Assembly (NCBI GenBank): GCA_031555935.1
Contig: JAVBTX010000006.1
Span: forward strand, 318,955 to 382,954
Direction of reading: 5' to 3'
DNA length: 64,000 nt
Source of the DNA: Roseburia_C sp031555935
GTDB taxonomy: Bacteria > Bacillota > Clostridia > Lachnospirales > Lachnospiraceae
Of this stretch, positions 9,309 through 18,937 are shown one piece after another. Numbering within the stretch: the first letter of the stretch is position 1; each line of letters opens with the position of its first letter. The position numbers and the translations under genes were made by a program. The notes beneath the pieces are model-generated. The model saw only the letters and a list, made by a program, of their open reading frames with translations. It made no database searches and was not told where the DNA came from.

Positions 9309-11948
9309 TTACCAGCGGTTTTTCACCTTGGTTTGCAGCTCATATAATTTATTTAACGCATCAATCGGAGTCAGATTGCCTAAATCCAAGCCCCGCAATT
9401 CATCAATAATGGTATCATCGCCGAGCGTATCCATTAAGGACATTTGTTCCAAATCTACTTCGTCGAGTTTTCCCGGACGTTTACTGCCACTATCCATCAT
9501 CAGCGACTGGGTCGCCAGCGCAATATCATTGTCACTTAACTCCGTTACAATTTCTTTGGCTCGCTCAATTACGCTTTCTGGCACACCGGCCAGCTTCGCC
9601 ACCTGAATACCATAGCTTTTATCAGCTCCTCCGGGCACGATTTTTCGTAAAAAGACAATGTCGTCGCCTTTTTCTTTGACCGCAATACAGTAGTTGTTGA
9701 CACTGCTAAGCCGGCCTTCTAACTCGGTCAGCTCATGATAATGCGTTGCAAATAACGTCTTTGCACCGAGTAGCTTCGGATTGCTGATATGCTCAACCAC
9801 CGCCCATGCAATACTAAGTCCGTCAAAGGTACTCGTTCCGCGACCGATTTCATCCAGAATCAGCAGACTGTTCGCCGTCGCATTACGTAAAATATTCGCC
9901 ACCTCGGACATTTCAACCATAAAGGTACTTTGTCCGCTGGCAAGGTCATCCGACGCACCAACTCTGGTGAAAATCCGGTCCACCAAACCGATTTTTACCG
10001 ATTTTGCCGGAACAAAGCTGCCAATCTGCGCCATCAGGACAATTAGCGCACTTTGCCGCATATAAGTTGATTTTCCGGCCATATTGGGACCGGTAATAAT
10101 TGAAATACGATTGTTGCCGCTATCCAAAAAGGTGTCATTGGCAATAAACATTTCATTTTTCGTCATCTTTTCAACAACGGGATGTCGTCCTTCTTTGATG
10201 TCAATTGTTCCCTTTTCATTTAATTTCGGTCGGCAGTAATTATTTTGCTCCGCAATCAGGGCCAGCGATGCAAATACATCTAGCTGAGCAATCGCCTTCG
10301 CTGTGGTCTGAATGCGCAGTACCTCGGCGGCAATTTGTTCCCTGACCTGACGGAACAATTCATATTCAATCGAAATTAACTTGTCCTCAGCACCTAAAAT
10401 GGTATCCTCTAACTCCTTTAGCTCTGGCGTGATATAACGCTCGGCATTGGCGAGCGTCTGCTTGCGCATGAAATAATCTGGGACAAGGTCTTTATAGGAG
10501 TTGGTTACCTCAAGGTAATAACCAAAGACCTTGTTGAATTTGATTTTCAGATTCTTAATGCCGGTCTTTTCGCGTTCTTTCATTTCAAGTTCAGCCAACC
10601 AGCTTTTACCTTCGGTCTTGGCTTGTCTTAGCGTATCAATTTCAGAATGATAACCAGCTTTGATAATCCCACCATCATGTACCGCAATTGGTGGTTCTTC
10701 AATAATCGCATCGTCAATCAAGGCAAATAATTCATCTAAGGTATCTAAGCGGCTATAATTATCCGTTAATAATTCACAATGAAAACCGCTCAACAACATT
10801 TTAATCGGTGGCAGCATCTGAATCGAATTTTTAAATGCCATCAAGTCACGCGGATTCGCGGTCTGATAGGTCACTCGCGAAATCAAACGCTCTAAATCGT
10901 AAACCGGATTTAAATATTCCCGAATCTCTTCTCTCGTAATCGCATTGGAATTGAGTTCAGCAATTGCATCATAACGCTTTTCAATCTCTTCTTTGTTAAT
11001 TAACGGCTGTTCCACATAGGCCCGTAACATTCTAGCACCCATTGCTGTCTTAGTTTTATCCAACACCCACAGCAGGGAGCCGCGCTTTTGTTTTTCACGC
11101 AAAGTCTCAACTAATTCCAAATTTCTTCTGGTGGAGCTATCAATAATCATAAACCGCCCCGTGCGATATGGATGAATCGCTGTCATCTGGCTCAAACTAT
11201 TTTTCTGGGTTTCATATAAATAACGCAGCAATGCCCCTGCCGCAATCACGCCGGTTTCATATTCATCTAAACCGAGTCCGCTTAAATCGCGAACCTTAAA
11301 ATGGTCCTTCAAAGTCATCTGAGCTGTTTCATCGGAGAAATACCAGGCATCCAAGGAATATACCGCGATGCCGAGCCGCTCTTTCATATCAGCAATATCA
11401 ATACCGCTAATATAAAAAGCCTCGTTACAGATAATCTCTGATGGTGCATATTTATTGATTTCATCAATTAGTTTCCGTTCGGACTCGACCTCAGTCACAT
11501 AGTAATCACCCGTAGACACATCGGCGGCCGAGATTCCATAGTAGTCACCAAGATAGGCAATACACAAAATATAGTTATTTCTGGTTTCATCCAAGGCTTG
11601 CATATTTAAATTTGTTCCCGGTGTAACTACGCGAGTCACTTCGCGTTTGACCATGCCCTTGGCTTGTTTGGGGTCTTCTACCTGTTCACAGATGGCCACC
11701 TTATAACCCTTTAAGACTAATTTATTCAAATAACCGTCTAGCGCATGGTAAGGCACGCCACACATCGGGGCACGTTCTTCCAAACCGCAGCTTTTTCCAG
11801 TCAGCGTTATCTCTAATTCTCTTGAAACCGTAATCGCATCATCAAAAAACATCTCGTAAAAATCGCCCAAACGATAAAACAAGATACAATCCTTATACTC
11901 TTCCTTTGTATTTACATAATGCTGCATCATTGGTGTTAGTTCAGCCAC
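9309..11948 (-). CDS. mutS: DNA mismatch repair protein MutS
   Basis: Mismatch-recognition ATPase, 879 residues, normal for MutS1. The mismatch wedge motif FYEMF is at residues 30-34, Walker A GPNMAGKST near 620, and the Walker B region LLILDEIGRGTSTFDG near 700; a helix-turn-helix tail ends the protein. The gene starts with GTG at 11948, eight bases after AAGGAG. It begins five bases after the upstream flavoprotein gene, so mutS is probably transcribed from further upstream rather than from its own promoter. No anomaly. Confidence 0.97.
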   Translation of the reverse strand: MAELTPMMQHYVNTKEEYKDCILFYRLGDFYEMFFDDAITVSRELEITLTGKSCGLEERAPMCGVPYHALDGYLNKLVLKGYKVAICEQVEDPKQAKGMVKREVTRVVTPGTNLNMQALDETRNNYILCIAYLGDYYGISAADVSTGDYYVTEVESERKLIDEINKYAPSEIICNEAFYISGIDIADMKERLGIAVYSLDAWYFSDETAQMTLKDHFKVRDLSGLGLDEYETGVIAAGALLRYLYETQKNSLSQMTAIHPYRTGRFMIIDSSTRRNLELVETLREKQKRGSLLWVLDKTKTAMGARMLRAYVEQPLINKEEIEKRYDAIAELNSNAITREEIREYLNPVYDLERLISRVTYQTANPRDLMAFKNSIQMLPPIKMLLSGFHCELLTDNYSRLDTLDELFALIDDAIIEEPPIAVHDGGIIKAGYHSEIDTLRQAKTEGKSWLAELEMKEREKTGIKNLKIKFNKVFGYYLEVTNSYKDLVPDYFMRKQTLANAERYITPELKELEDTILGAEDKLISIEYELFRQVREQIAAEVLRIQTTAKAIAQLDVFASLALIAEQNNYCRPKLNEKGTIDIKEGRHPVVEKMTKNEMFIANDTFLDSGNNRISIITGPNMAGKSTYMRQSALIVLMAQIGSFVPAKSVKIGLVDRIFTRVGASDDLASGQSTFMVEMSEVANILRNATANSLLILDEIGRGTSTFDGLSIAWAVVEHISNPKLLGAKTLFATHYHELTELEGRLSSVNNYCIAVKEKGDDIVFLRKIVPGGADKSYGIQVAKLAGVPESVIERAKEIVTELSDNDIALATQSLMMDSGSKRPGKLDEVDLEQMSLMDTLGDDTIIDELRGLDLGNLTPIDALNKLYELQTKVKNRW

Positions 11949-11953
11949 GTTTT

Positions 11954-13564
11954 TTACTCCTTTTCAAAATCTGGTTTATATTTTGCGCCGATTGCCTCGG
12001 CCACCTTTAGTCCATCCATCGCCGCCGACATAATTCCACCGGCATATCCAGCTCCTTCGCCGCATGGATAAAGCCCCCTAATATTACTTTCAAAATATTC
12101 ATCTCTGGTAATCCGTACCGGTGACGAGGTTCGGCTTTCGACCCCCGAAAGAATCGTATCTGTTCGGTCAAAATCCGGTATATAGCGGGCAAACTGATGC
12201 ATCCCGGCAATAAAAGATTCCGCTAGTTCTGGCGAAAACATGTCTCTCAAATTGGCAAAGGTCGTATTTCCTTTTGTCATGCTGACAAATTTACCATAAG
12301 ATGTTGAAACCTGATTCGCTTCAAAATCACCAAATAACTGTTGCACAATCTTGCCTTCACCAAGATGAAATGCCTGTTCCTCTAACTGCCGCTGAAATTC
12401 AACTCCGGCTAATGGCCCCACGCCCTGATAATCCTCTGGCGTTACTGATACAATAATCGCACTATTGGCGTTACTGCCATCACGATTATGATAGCTCATA
12501 CCATTCACTGCCAGATGTCCTTCCTCGGAAGAAGCATTTACCACATATCCACCGGGACACATACAAAATGAGTAAACCCCACGGCCATTTGGTAAATTCG
12601 CCGTCAATTTATAAGACGCGGTTGGCAAATATGTCATTTCTGCACCCTTGTACTGATTTTCGTTGACCATCGTCTGTGGATGCTCAACCCGCATCCCAAC
12701 CGCAAAGGACTTTGCTTCCATCGCCAACTGCTGACGGTGCAATAGTTCAAAGGTATCTCTGGCGCTATGACCAATCGCCAGTACGACCGCCTCTGCTTCC
12801 ATCCATTCCTGATGTTTAATTTCCAGACGACTGATTTGCCCTTGCTCAATCTCCAAATCAGTTAGCTGAGTCTCAAACGCAAAGCTGCCGCCCATTTCAA
12901 TAATTTTACCACGCAGATTTTTTACAACCTGTTTTAAAATATCGGTACCAATATGTGGTTTATTGACATATAAAATTTCTTCCGGTGCACCGCATTCCAC
13001 AAAAATCTGAAGCACCTTCTGATTTCGTCCCGACGGGTCTTTCACTAATGTATTTAATTTTCCATCGGAAAAAGTTCCTGCGCCGCCTTCACCAAACTGA
13101 ACATTTGAGTTTGGTTTTAAGCTGCCCGTTTCCCAGAAGTGCTCGACATCATGCGTCCTTGTTTCGACATCACATCCACGCTCAATCACCAGTGGACAAA
13201 ATCCATGCTCAGCTAAGATATATGCACAAAATAGTCCTGCCGGTCCACTGCCTACAATCACCGGACGCTTCCTAACTGGAACTGTTCCTGGTTCTGGAAA
13301 TAAATACTTAATATCCTTTGCCTTGCTCACATTGTTGCTATGACATTTAGCCAGAATCTTTGCTTCCTCAGCTAGATGTGCTAACTGTAAATCAATCGTA
13401 TAGACATAACTGACTTCATTCTTCCGTCTGGCATCCACCGATTGCTTTTTAATTTTATAACTTAAGACAGCATTTTCTTTGATATGTAATGTGGAACATG
13501 CTTTTTTAATAATGTCACTGTCGGTATGCTTTAGTGGCACTTTTACTTGTTGTACTCGTATCAT
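11954..13564 (-). CDS. FAD-dependent dehydrogenase (COG2509 type)
   Basis: Protein of 536 residues with a dinucleotide-binding motif VIVGSGPAGLFCAYIL near residue 105, after an N-terminal domain of about 95 residues. The C-terminus has the second FAD motif LYPCGEGAGYAGGI near 505. This matches the uncharacterised FAD-dependent dehydrogenase family common in Clostridia; the substrate is unknown. NVQFGEGGAGTFSDGKL near 158 is a strong family signature. It lies between the BaiN-like flavoprotein (10 bases before) and mutS (5 bases after), so it belongs to the same transcript. An AGGAG ribosome site lies seven bases before ATG. Confidence 0.85.
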   Translation of the reverse strand: MIRVQQVKVPLKHTDSDIIKKACSTLHIKENAVLSYKIKKQSVDARRKNEVSYVYTIDLQLAHLAEEAKILAKCHSNNVSKAKDIKYLFPEPGTVPVRKRPVIVGSGPAGLFCAYILAEHGFCPLVIERGCDVETRTHDVEHFWETGSLKPNSNVQFGEGGAGTFSDGKLNTLVKDPSGRNQKVLQIFVECGAPEEILYVNKPHIGTDILKQVVKNLRGKIIEMGGSFAFETQLTDLEIEQGQISRLEIKHQEWMEAEAVVLAIGHSARDTFELLHRQQLAMEAKSFAVGMRVEHPQTMVNENQYKGAEMTYLPTASYKLTANLPNGRGVYSFCMCPGGYVVNASSEEGHLAVNGMSYHNRDGSNANSAIIVSVTPEDYQGVGPLAGVEFQRQLEEQAFHLGEGKIVQQLFGDFEANQVSTSYGKFVSMTKGNTTFANLRDMFSPELAESFIAGMHQFARYIPDFDRTDTILSGVESRTSSPVRITRDEYFESNIRGLYPCGEGAGYAGGIMSAAMDGLKVAEAIGAKYKPDFEKE

Positions 13565-13574
13565 ATAATAACTC

Positions 13575-14840
13575 CTACTGTTTCAGTGACAATGCCGCAT
13601 GTTGGCCTGAAACATATCCGCTCGACCATGCCCATTGTAAATTATAACCGCCACACTTGCCGTCAATGTCAATCATTTCACCTGCAAAATACATCCCCGG
13701 AACAAGTTGGGATGCCAATGTTTCTCCATCAATTTCGCTTGTATCAACACCACCCGCCGTGGTCTGGGCAAAATCAAATTTCTTGGTACCAGTAATATCA
13801 ACCCGAAAGTGCTTAATCGTTTGACTAAGCTGGCGAAGTTGTTTGTCCGTCACCTGATTCGCCATTATCGTTTCCTTAATACCGGAAAGTCTTAGAAAAA
13901 CCGGAATCAGCTTGCTTTGGCAAAACCCAATTAATGCCTGTGTTGCTGTCTTTTGAGACGAATATGCCATTCCCAAAGCCCCAAAACGTTGTTTTAATAA
14001 TTCCAGCAATTCCACCTCTGTTAGTTCTGGCATAAAATCTAGTAAAGTATAGACCTCTTCCCCCTTTTGCAAGCCCTTTGCAGCCCATCTGCTGAGCTGA
14101 AAAACAGGGATTCCCGATATTCCAAAATCGGTCAGTTGCAGTTCACCTATTTCGGTCGAAACAAGGCGGTTTTTGCTGTATAATTTTATCGAAATTTCTG
14201 CACGAATTCCTGCAATTTCCTTGAAAAATGACTGTTTCCCTTGCAATTGCACAAGCGCTGGCACAACATCTATGATGTGATGTCCAAGCTTTTCAAGATA
14301 TAGAAAACCACTTCCGTCACTGCCTGTCTTTTTTGCTGCTTTACCGCCAGTTGCCATCACACAGCGGCGGCTTTCAAACACACCATCCTTGGTGTCAAAT
14401 AAGAACACTTTTTCATCGCCGCACCCCGTCTTTGTGATTGCTCGAATGCCACAGGAGTAGACTACTGGAACGGCTAAACGTTCTAATTCCATTAGCAGCA
14501 CTGCCAAGACTGAACTAGCCTGCTCACTGGCTGGATAATAATAGCCATTCTTTTCTTTTGGCATAATTCCAAGTTCTTCAAAAAAGGCTACGGTTTCCTG
14601 CCAACCAAATTGTTCAAAGATAGGCAAGACAAAGGCAGGGTTGTCTCCATGATAATATTCGACACCCTGCAGCCTATTTGTATAATTGCATTTTCCATTT
14701 CCGGTTGCCAGAATTTTCCGTCCAGCACTATCCATATGTTCCAGGATACAAACCGTTGCTCCGGTTCGGGCTGCCGCAATCGCCGCAACCATGCCAGAAG
14801 CACCAGCTCCCACAACAATAATATCATATTTTTGCTTCAT
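13575..14840 (-). CDS. NAD(P)/FAD-dependent oxidoreductase, HI0933/BaiN-like
   Basis: Flavoprotein of 421 residues in the HI0933/YhiN family. The FAD motif VVGAGASGMVAAIAAARTG is at residues 10-28, and the family's ATGNGKCNYTN and GGYNLQWAWSSG signatures are near residues 46 and 395. Some members act in bile acid 7-dehydroxylation (BaiN), but the family is broad and most members have no known substrate; nothing here points to bile acids. The start overlaps the end of the DUF308 membrane protein gene by 17 bases, so the two are translationally coupled. Confidence 0.87.
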   Translation of the reverse strand: MKQKYDIIVVGAGASGMVAAIAAARTGATVCILEHMDSAGRKILATGNGKCNYTNRLQGVEYYHGDNPAFVLPIFEQFGWQETVAFFEELGIMPKEKNGYYYPASEQASSVLAVLLMELERLAVPVVYSCGIRAITKTGCGDEKVFLFDTKDGVFESRRCVMATGGKAAKKTGSDGSGFLYLEKLGHHIIDVVPALVQLQGKQSFFKEIAGIRAEISIKLYSKNRLVSTEIGELQLTDFGISGIPVFQLSRWAAKGLQKGEEVYTLLDFMPELTEVELLELLKQRFGALGMAYSSQKTATQALIGFCQSKLIPVFLRLSGIKETIMANQVTDKQLRQLSQTIKHFRVDITGTKKFDFAQTTAGGVDTSEIDGETLASQLVPGMYFAGEMIDIDGKCGGYNLQWAWSSGYVSGQHAALSLKQ

Positions 14841-15474
14841 TGATTTCTGACTCTTCCGTCTCTTCTTGGTTTTCTATCGTATTTTCAATCTGCTCTGCAT
14901 TTTGCTGATACTGTCTGATGCGAATTGACAAGTACAACAGACTAAGCAGACTCAAAAGACCCTCTATTACCAAAACAACATATGTAAACTGCTCCAAATC
15001 AGCGGTCTGTTTAAAGGGATTTGAGATAATAACCCCGGCGCATAGTAAGGAGATTGGTGCCAAGACCAATAACAATGGCCACATTTTATCTTTCATCGCT
15101 TTTAAATCCAGCGCATTTTGCAATTGCATTGTTGCTGCAACTAAAATTGAAATGCCCAGAACCAGAATAAAATATTGTGAAATCGGCTTGGCATTTAACA
15201 AGCTCAAGATGCCCAATGACACAAGCATTACCCCGATTGAAAAATCGTACTGATTCAGATTACGGAAGGATTCCTTGATAAAATAACGAATCATCAACAT
15301 GATTCCCACAACAATCATGATACAGCTAACCAGAGACACAATATAGACAATTTGAATCTGTGGCACAAATAATAACAGCAAGCCAAGCAATGCTAACAAA
15401 ACGGCAGCGCTAATTACATAACCGGTCTGTCCTAAATCTGCCCAACCTTTTTTCTCTGATGTATTTTTAGGCAT
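14824..15474 (-). CDS. DUF308 (HdeD-like) membrane protein
   Basis: Protein of 216 residues with about six hydrophobic segments in three pairs, the layout of the DUF308/HdeD family, flanked by a charged N-terminus and an acidic Glu-rich tail. The function is unknown; HdeD of E. coli is linked to acid resistance, but that cannot be carried over here. It is the first gene of the flavoprotein-mutS-mutL-miaA run and has a good promoter (15537-15565) and a structured leader. An AGGAGG-like ribosome site precedes ATG. Confidence 0.75.
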   Translation of the reverse strand: MPKNTSEKKGWADLGQTGYVISAAVLLALLGLLLLFVPQIQIVYIVSLVSCIMIVVGIMLMIRYFIKESFRNLNQYDFSIGVMLVSLGILSLLNAKPISQYFILVLGISILVAATMQLQNALDLKAMKDKMWPLLLVLAPISLLCAGVIISNPFKQTADLEQFTYVVLVIEGLLSLLSLLYLSIRIRQYQQNAEQIENTIENQEETEESEINEAKI

Positions 15475-15536
15475 AGTTCTCCCCTCCTAATGGTAACTCT
15501 CCCTCACTTCGTTCGGCGGAAAGTTTTACCGTATAA

Positions 15537-15565
15537 ATTGTATCATAATGATTTTTATAATTCAA
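15537..15565 (-). promoter_or_regulatory. Sigma-A promoter of the DUF308-mutS-mutL run
   Basis: Minus strand TTGAAT (15560-15565), a 17-base spacer, and TACAAT (15537-15542). The leader of about 60 bases contains a bulged hairpin (GGTAAAACT against AGTTACC, 15491-15530) before the ribosome site. Confidence 0.7.
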
Positions 15566-15576
15566 TTAGGAATTCC

Positions 15577-15975
15577 CTAGCTCGAGTAATTTTCCAGAAA
15601 ATCATATAGTTCTTCTAAACTGACAAATGGCTTGCCAATTCGAATCTCATCCTGTAACGTCGGATTCAAATCCTGCATCCGAATATCTGTATACATATAG
15701 ATTGTGGTTAAATCCTGCATATAGACAGTCAGATAGCCCTCTTCCTCAATAATTACATATTGATAGGGAATATTCATTTTTGATATTTCGACTTCAGTTG
15801 CTTCAATTTCTCCGCTTCGTTCTGTTGCTAAGTCACGCTCTGCACTCAATATTTGGTTTTGCTGCTCCTTTTGGCTGTTCCATTGATTCAGCAACTCATA
15901 ACCCATGTAATAACTGATGCAAATTAAGACAGCGGTTACTAGAAAGAAAATGCGGACACGGTTTGTTTTGTTCAT
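15577..15975 (-). CDS. Membrane-anchored protein with BofC C-terminal-like domain
   Basis: Protein of 132 residues: a basic N-terminus, one membrane segment at about 7-27, a charged linker, then a domain at about 70-130. The order of that domain (YVIIEEEGYLTVYM, a tyrosine- and threonine-rich strand, then FVSLEELYDFLENYSS at the end) resembles the C-terminal domain of BofC, the forespore intermembrane protein that restrains the SpoIVB checkpoint protease. This is pattern recognition from memory and needs a profile search. ATG at 15975 follows AGGTG by four bases. It lies 141 bases after a SpoVB-like gene, which fits a sporulation role. The stop is shortly before the DUF308 promoter, so it ends its transcript. 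Confidence 0.6.
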   Translation of the reverse strand: MNKTNRVRIFFLVTAVLICISYYMGYELLNQWNSQKEQQNQILSAERDLATERSGEIEATEVEISKMNIPYQYVIIEEEGYLTVYMQDLTTIYMYTDIRMQDLNPTLQDEIRIGKPFVSLEELYDFLENYSS

Positions 15976-15977
15976 TT

Positions 15978-16083
15978 TACACCTCATGCATTTCGCAAGC
16001 TATGCTTGCGAAACTGCTTAAATAGAAAGTGGGAAAATTTATTTTCACACTACACCTCATGCAATATCCCTCTAATGCGAGGG
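15978..16083. repeat. Duplicated palindrome-plus-ribosome-site unit upstream of the BofC-like gene
   Basis: TACACCTCATGCA occurs twice, at 15978-15990 and 16051-16063. Each copy is followed on the plus strand by a small palindrome: TTTCGCAAGC/GCTTGCGAAA at 15991-16013 and CCCTC/GAGGG at 16068-16083. A third palindrome (GTGGGAAAAT/ATTTTCACAC, one mismatch) lies between them at 16029-16050. On the minus strand the first copy supplies the ribosome site of the BofC-like gene; the second leads into no open frame I could find. Confidence 0.65.
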
Positions 16084-16115
16084 GCTTTCCACAAACAGTA
16101 TCCGCATTTTTTATG

Positions 16116-17789
16116 CTATTTATTCACTTTTTTCCATATATGCAGCTGATAAGCTATTTTTACTAACAGATGTCCCTTCGGGAATTTCAATAATTCTTCT
16201 TCGGTCAGCCCCTTCATCGCCAACAGACTGACAAAGTAACTGATTGCTCCAATCACTATCGAAATGATAACGCCCGCTAAATTGCTACCGATTATTTTAA
16301 TTACGCCCTGGTAAATAACATAAACCAATCCACCCATAATACCTGCGGCAAACAATGGTATGATAAAAGTCTTAACGACCTCCTGCCGATACCCCGTATA
16401 TTTACGAATGGACATTGCATTTAAAATGCACATCATTAGGGCAAAAAAAGCATTGGCATAAACAACAGCAAAAATACTCATGTGGAATCCAAACATCAGT
16501 ACCAACAGTAAAACAATATGTAATACTAATGCAATGGCGGCATTTTTGACTGGTTCTTTCATTCGGTTAATTCCCTGCAGCAAACCATTTGACAACGTTG
16601 ACAATGAGTAAAATACAATTGCAATTGCTCCGGCTAACATGATATTTCCAGCCAGTGCGGAGCTATCATGGAATAATAGCTTCATGATTGGTGAACCAAG
16701 TACCCCCATACCAACGGCACATGGAAAAGCGATTACCATAATAAAACGAATGGAGGAATTGATTTGTTTACGAATGGAATCTCTATCCCGCTGTGCAAAT
16801 GCAGCACTCAGACTTGGTACACATGAAGCTGCCATTGCCGAAGCAATTGATATTGGAATATTCGTAAGTGTTTTATATTTTCGGGCAAATACTGCCCAGC
16901 TAACTCCAATCAGATGTTCATCATAACCTTGCAGATTGGCGACATGCTTAAAGATACTATGGTCTAAAATACCACTGATATTGTATACCGTTGTACTTAA
17001 TAGCACTGGCGCAATTGTCAACAGCAAAATCTTAATAATACTTCGGTAAGACTCCTTTTGACGGCTGACATCTCGGCGCATTTGCCGCTTAAATAACGGC
17101 TTATAAGCAAAGAATAAAAATACGACAAAAAGCAGACCAGCCAAAGCACCGATATTGGTTCCCAAGGTACCACCAGCTGCGCCATAAGCTGCCGCATAAT
17201 CTTTTTCATTGCCTAAAACAGCACCAATTCTTGTGCCATAGCCAAATAAAATATAGGCGGCGGCAACACTGACACCGGCATTAAAAACCTGCTCCACAAT
17301 CTGTGAAACAGCACTTGGCATCATTGTTCCAAGACCTTGGAAAAAGCCTCGAATTACACCAAGAACTGCTACTACTAAAATCGTTGGCGCCAATATTTTG
17401 AGGGCAAAGATACTCATTGGCGTCTGCAATACAACACTGGTAAAATAATTTGCCCCAAAATACAAAATCAGTGACGCACTTCCGCCCGTCAGCACTGCTA
17501 ACATCATCGCCCCTTTAAAGACACGATAAGCATTACGTCGTTTACCTGCTGACACTCTAGCGGACACCAGCTTCGATACCGCCAGTGGCAGACTGTAGGA
17601 TGAGATTAATAATAAAATACTATAAATATCGAATGCCACACTGTAAAAGTTGTTTCCATCGTCGCCAATAATATTAGTCAGCGGGATATTATAGAGCAAA
17701 CCAATCATTCGGCTGATGATGGATGCCACCGCTAGTACAGAACCCTGTACCAGCGCATTTGATTCGTTCCTTTTTCTTGAACTACTCAT
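16116..17789 (-). CDS. SpoVB/MurJ-like lipid flippase (polysaccharide biosynthesis family)
   Basis: Multi-pass MATE-like flippase of 557 residues with about 14 hydrophobic segments, in the polysaccharide biosynthesis protein / SpoVB group. Such proteins move lipid-linked wall or polysaccharide precursors across the membrane; SpoVB acts in spore cortex synthesis in Bacillus. The N-terminal region (VLAVASIISRMIGLLYNIPL near residues 18-37) is typical. The sporulation neighbours (DUF3048 protein, ybeY-yqfD block, BofC-like gene) favour a SpoVB-type role, but vegetative polysaccharide export cannot be excluded. AGAGG lies about 10 bases before ATG. Confidence 0.85.
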   Translation of the reverse strand: MSSSRKRNESNALVQGSVLAVASIISRMIGLLYNIPLTNIIGDDGNNFYSVAFDIYSILLLISSYSLPLAVSKLVSARVSAGKRRNAYRVFKGAMMLAVLTGGSASLILYFGANYFTSVVLQTPMSIFALKILAPTILVVAVLGVIRGFFQGLGTMMPSAVSQIVEQVFNAGVSVAAAYILFGYGTRIGAVLGNEKDYAAAYGAAGGTLGTNIGALAGLLFVVFLFFAYKPLFKRQMRRDVSRQKESYRSIIKILLLTIAPVLLSTTVYNISGILDHSIFKHVANLQGYDEHLIGVSWAVFARKYKTLTNIPISIASAMAASCVPSLSAAFAQRDRDSIRKQINSSIRFIMVIAFPCAVGMGVLGSPIMKLLFHDSSALAGNIMLAGAIAIVFYSLSTLSNGLLQGINRMKEPVKNAAIALVLHIVLLLVLMFGFHMSIFAVVYANAFFALMMCILNAMSIRKYTGYRQEVVKTFIIPLFAAGIMGGLVYVIYQGVIKIIGSNLAGVIISIVIGAISYFVSLLAMKGLTEEELLKFPKGHLLVKIAYQLHIWKKVNK

Positions 17790-17806
17790 TGATTTAAACC
17801 TCTAAT

Positions 17807-18919
17807 TTAATTTGCTGCTTGTGCCTCATCAAATTCAGCTTCAGTAGCATAAATTGCCACACGTTTGACCGCGTCATTTAATACAACACAAACACAGGTC
17901 TTACCTTGATTTAAGACAAGCTCATCTCCATTTGCATCATAGTAATGCGTAATGGAATTTTCATCTTTCCGTTCCCATGTGATATCAATTGCCTTGCCAT
18001 TGGTGATATATTTTCCTTCACCACCACCACTGGAATAAACATCAAGATAATTTTCATCTAGCTTATGGTAATTAGAATATTGAAAAATAATGTTTTTAAA
18101 AGCTAGCTGCTCGTTGGTGTTTTCATCCATGTGCTCCATTTTGTACTGGAAACGATAGTAAAGTCCGTCCTCTTCATTATATACAAACCAAGGCTTGTCG
18201 AGAACATATCCAGGACGAACAACTACTGCTTTTTCGCCTGTTTTTAATTCAGTTTCTTTGCCCTCTTCAGCAAACAAATAATGTCCCATAAAATTTTCGT
18301 CATACTGCGTTTCGTATTCCTTATATTCAATTGCCGCGGCAATTCCTTCGGAGGTTGAAAAGGCATTATGAGGTGCTTTTCGGTTCGGGTCACGAGTAAA
18401 TGCCAAGCTGTCAACTTTTGTATCGAGTCCGTTTAAATCATCGACTAAACCACTGCCGAGTAATGCTTCTGCGTATGAAGCCTGTCCATAATGCAGATAA
18501 ATCGCATCAAATTCAATCGCATAATAAGCAAAATAATGACGACAGCTTCGAACGGAACCAATTTTATCAAGGTTGCTATAATCCTGATAAATTCCCATCA
18601 ATCTGGTCAGACCACCTTCTACCGGCACTTCATATAAGATATCCGCTTGTCCAAGTCCATACTGTGGCAGTGCATCGACCGTATTACCAATCATAATTGC
18701 CACCGGCCGCTGGGCCGCTAGTTTTTCATCCATTGGCTCGCCAGTCAAAAGATTCACGCCACTTGGTCGAGTTGGTTCTGCTTCTGTTTCTGTCTCAACC
18801 ACTACTGCTTCTACAATCGGCTGCTCGGTAGTGGCGATTGGTTCTTCTTTCTTTTTGCAGCCAGTCAGATATAATCCGCAGCTAACAACTAATAAACCTG
18901 TGATTAATAACTTTTTCAT
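17807..18919 (-). CDS. DUF3048 domain lipoprotein (YerB-like)
   Basis: Lipoprotein of 370 residues: a signal peptide with lipobox LTGC ending at residue 21, a short charged Thr/Glu linker to about 52, then a DUF3048 domain opening with NLLTGEPMDE and AQRPVAIMIGN, and a second C-terminal part from about 225. It should be anchored outside the cytoplasmic membrane. The function is unknown; the Bacillus relative is YerB. GGAGG lies six bases before ATG. It sits 18 bases after ybeY and 18 bases before the flippase gene, in the same transcript. Confidence 0.88.
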   Translation of the reverse strand: MKKLLITGLLVVSCGLYLTGCKKKEEPIATTEQPIVEAVVVETETEAEPTRPSGVNLLTGEPMDEKLAAQRPVAIMIGNTVDALPQYGLGQADILYEVPVEGGLTRLMGIYQDYSNLDKIGSVRSCRHYFAYYAIEFDAIYLHYGQASYAEALLGSGLVDDLNGLDTKVDSLAFTRDPNRKAPHNAFSTSEGIAAAIEYKEYETQYDENFMGHYLFAEEGKETELKTGEKAVVVRPGYVLDKPWFVYNEEDGLYYRFQYKMEHMDENTNEQLAFKNIIFQYSNYHKLDENYLDVYSSGGGEGKYITNGKAIDITWERKDENSITHYYDANGDELVLNQGKTCVCVVLNDAVKRVAIYATEAEFDEAQAAN

Positions 18920-18937
18920 TTCTTTACCTCCAAATTT

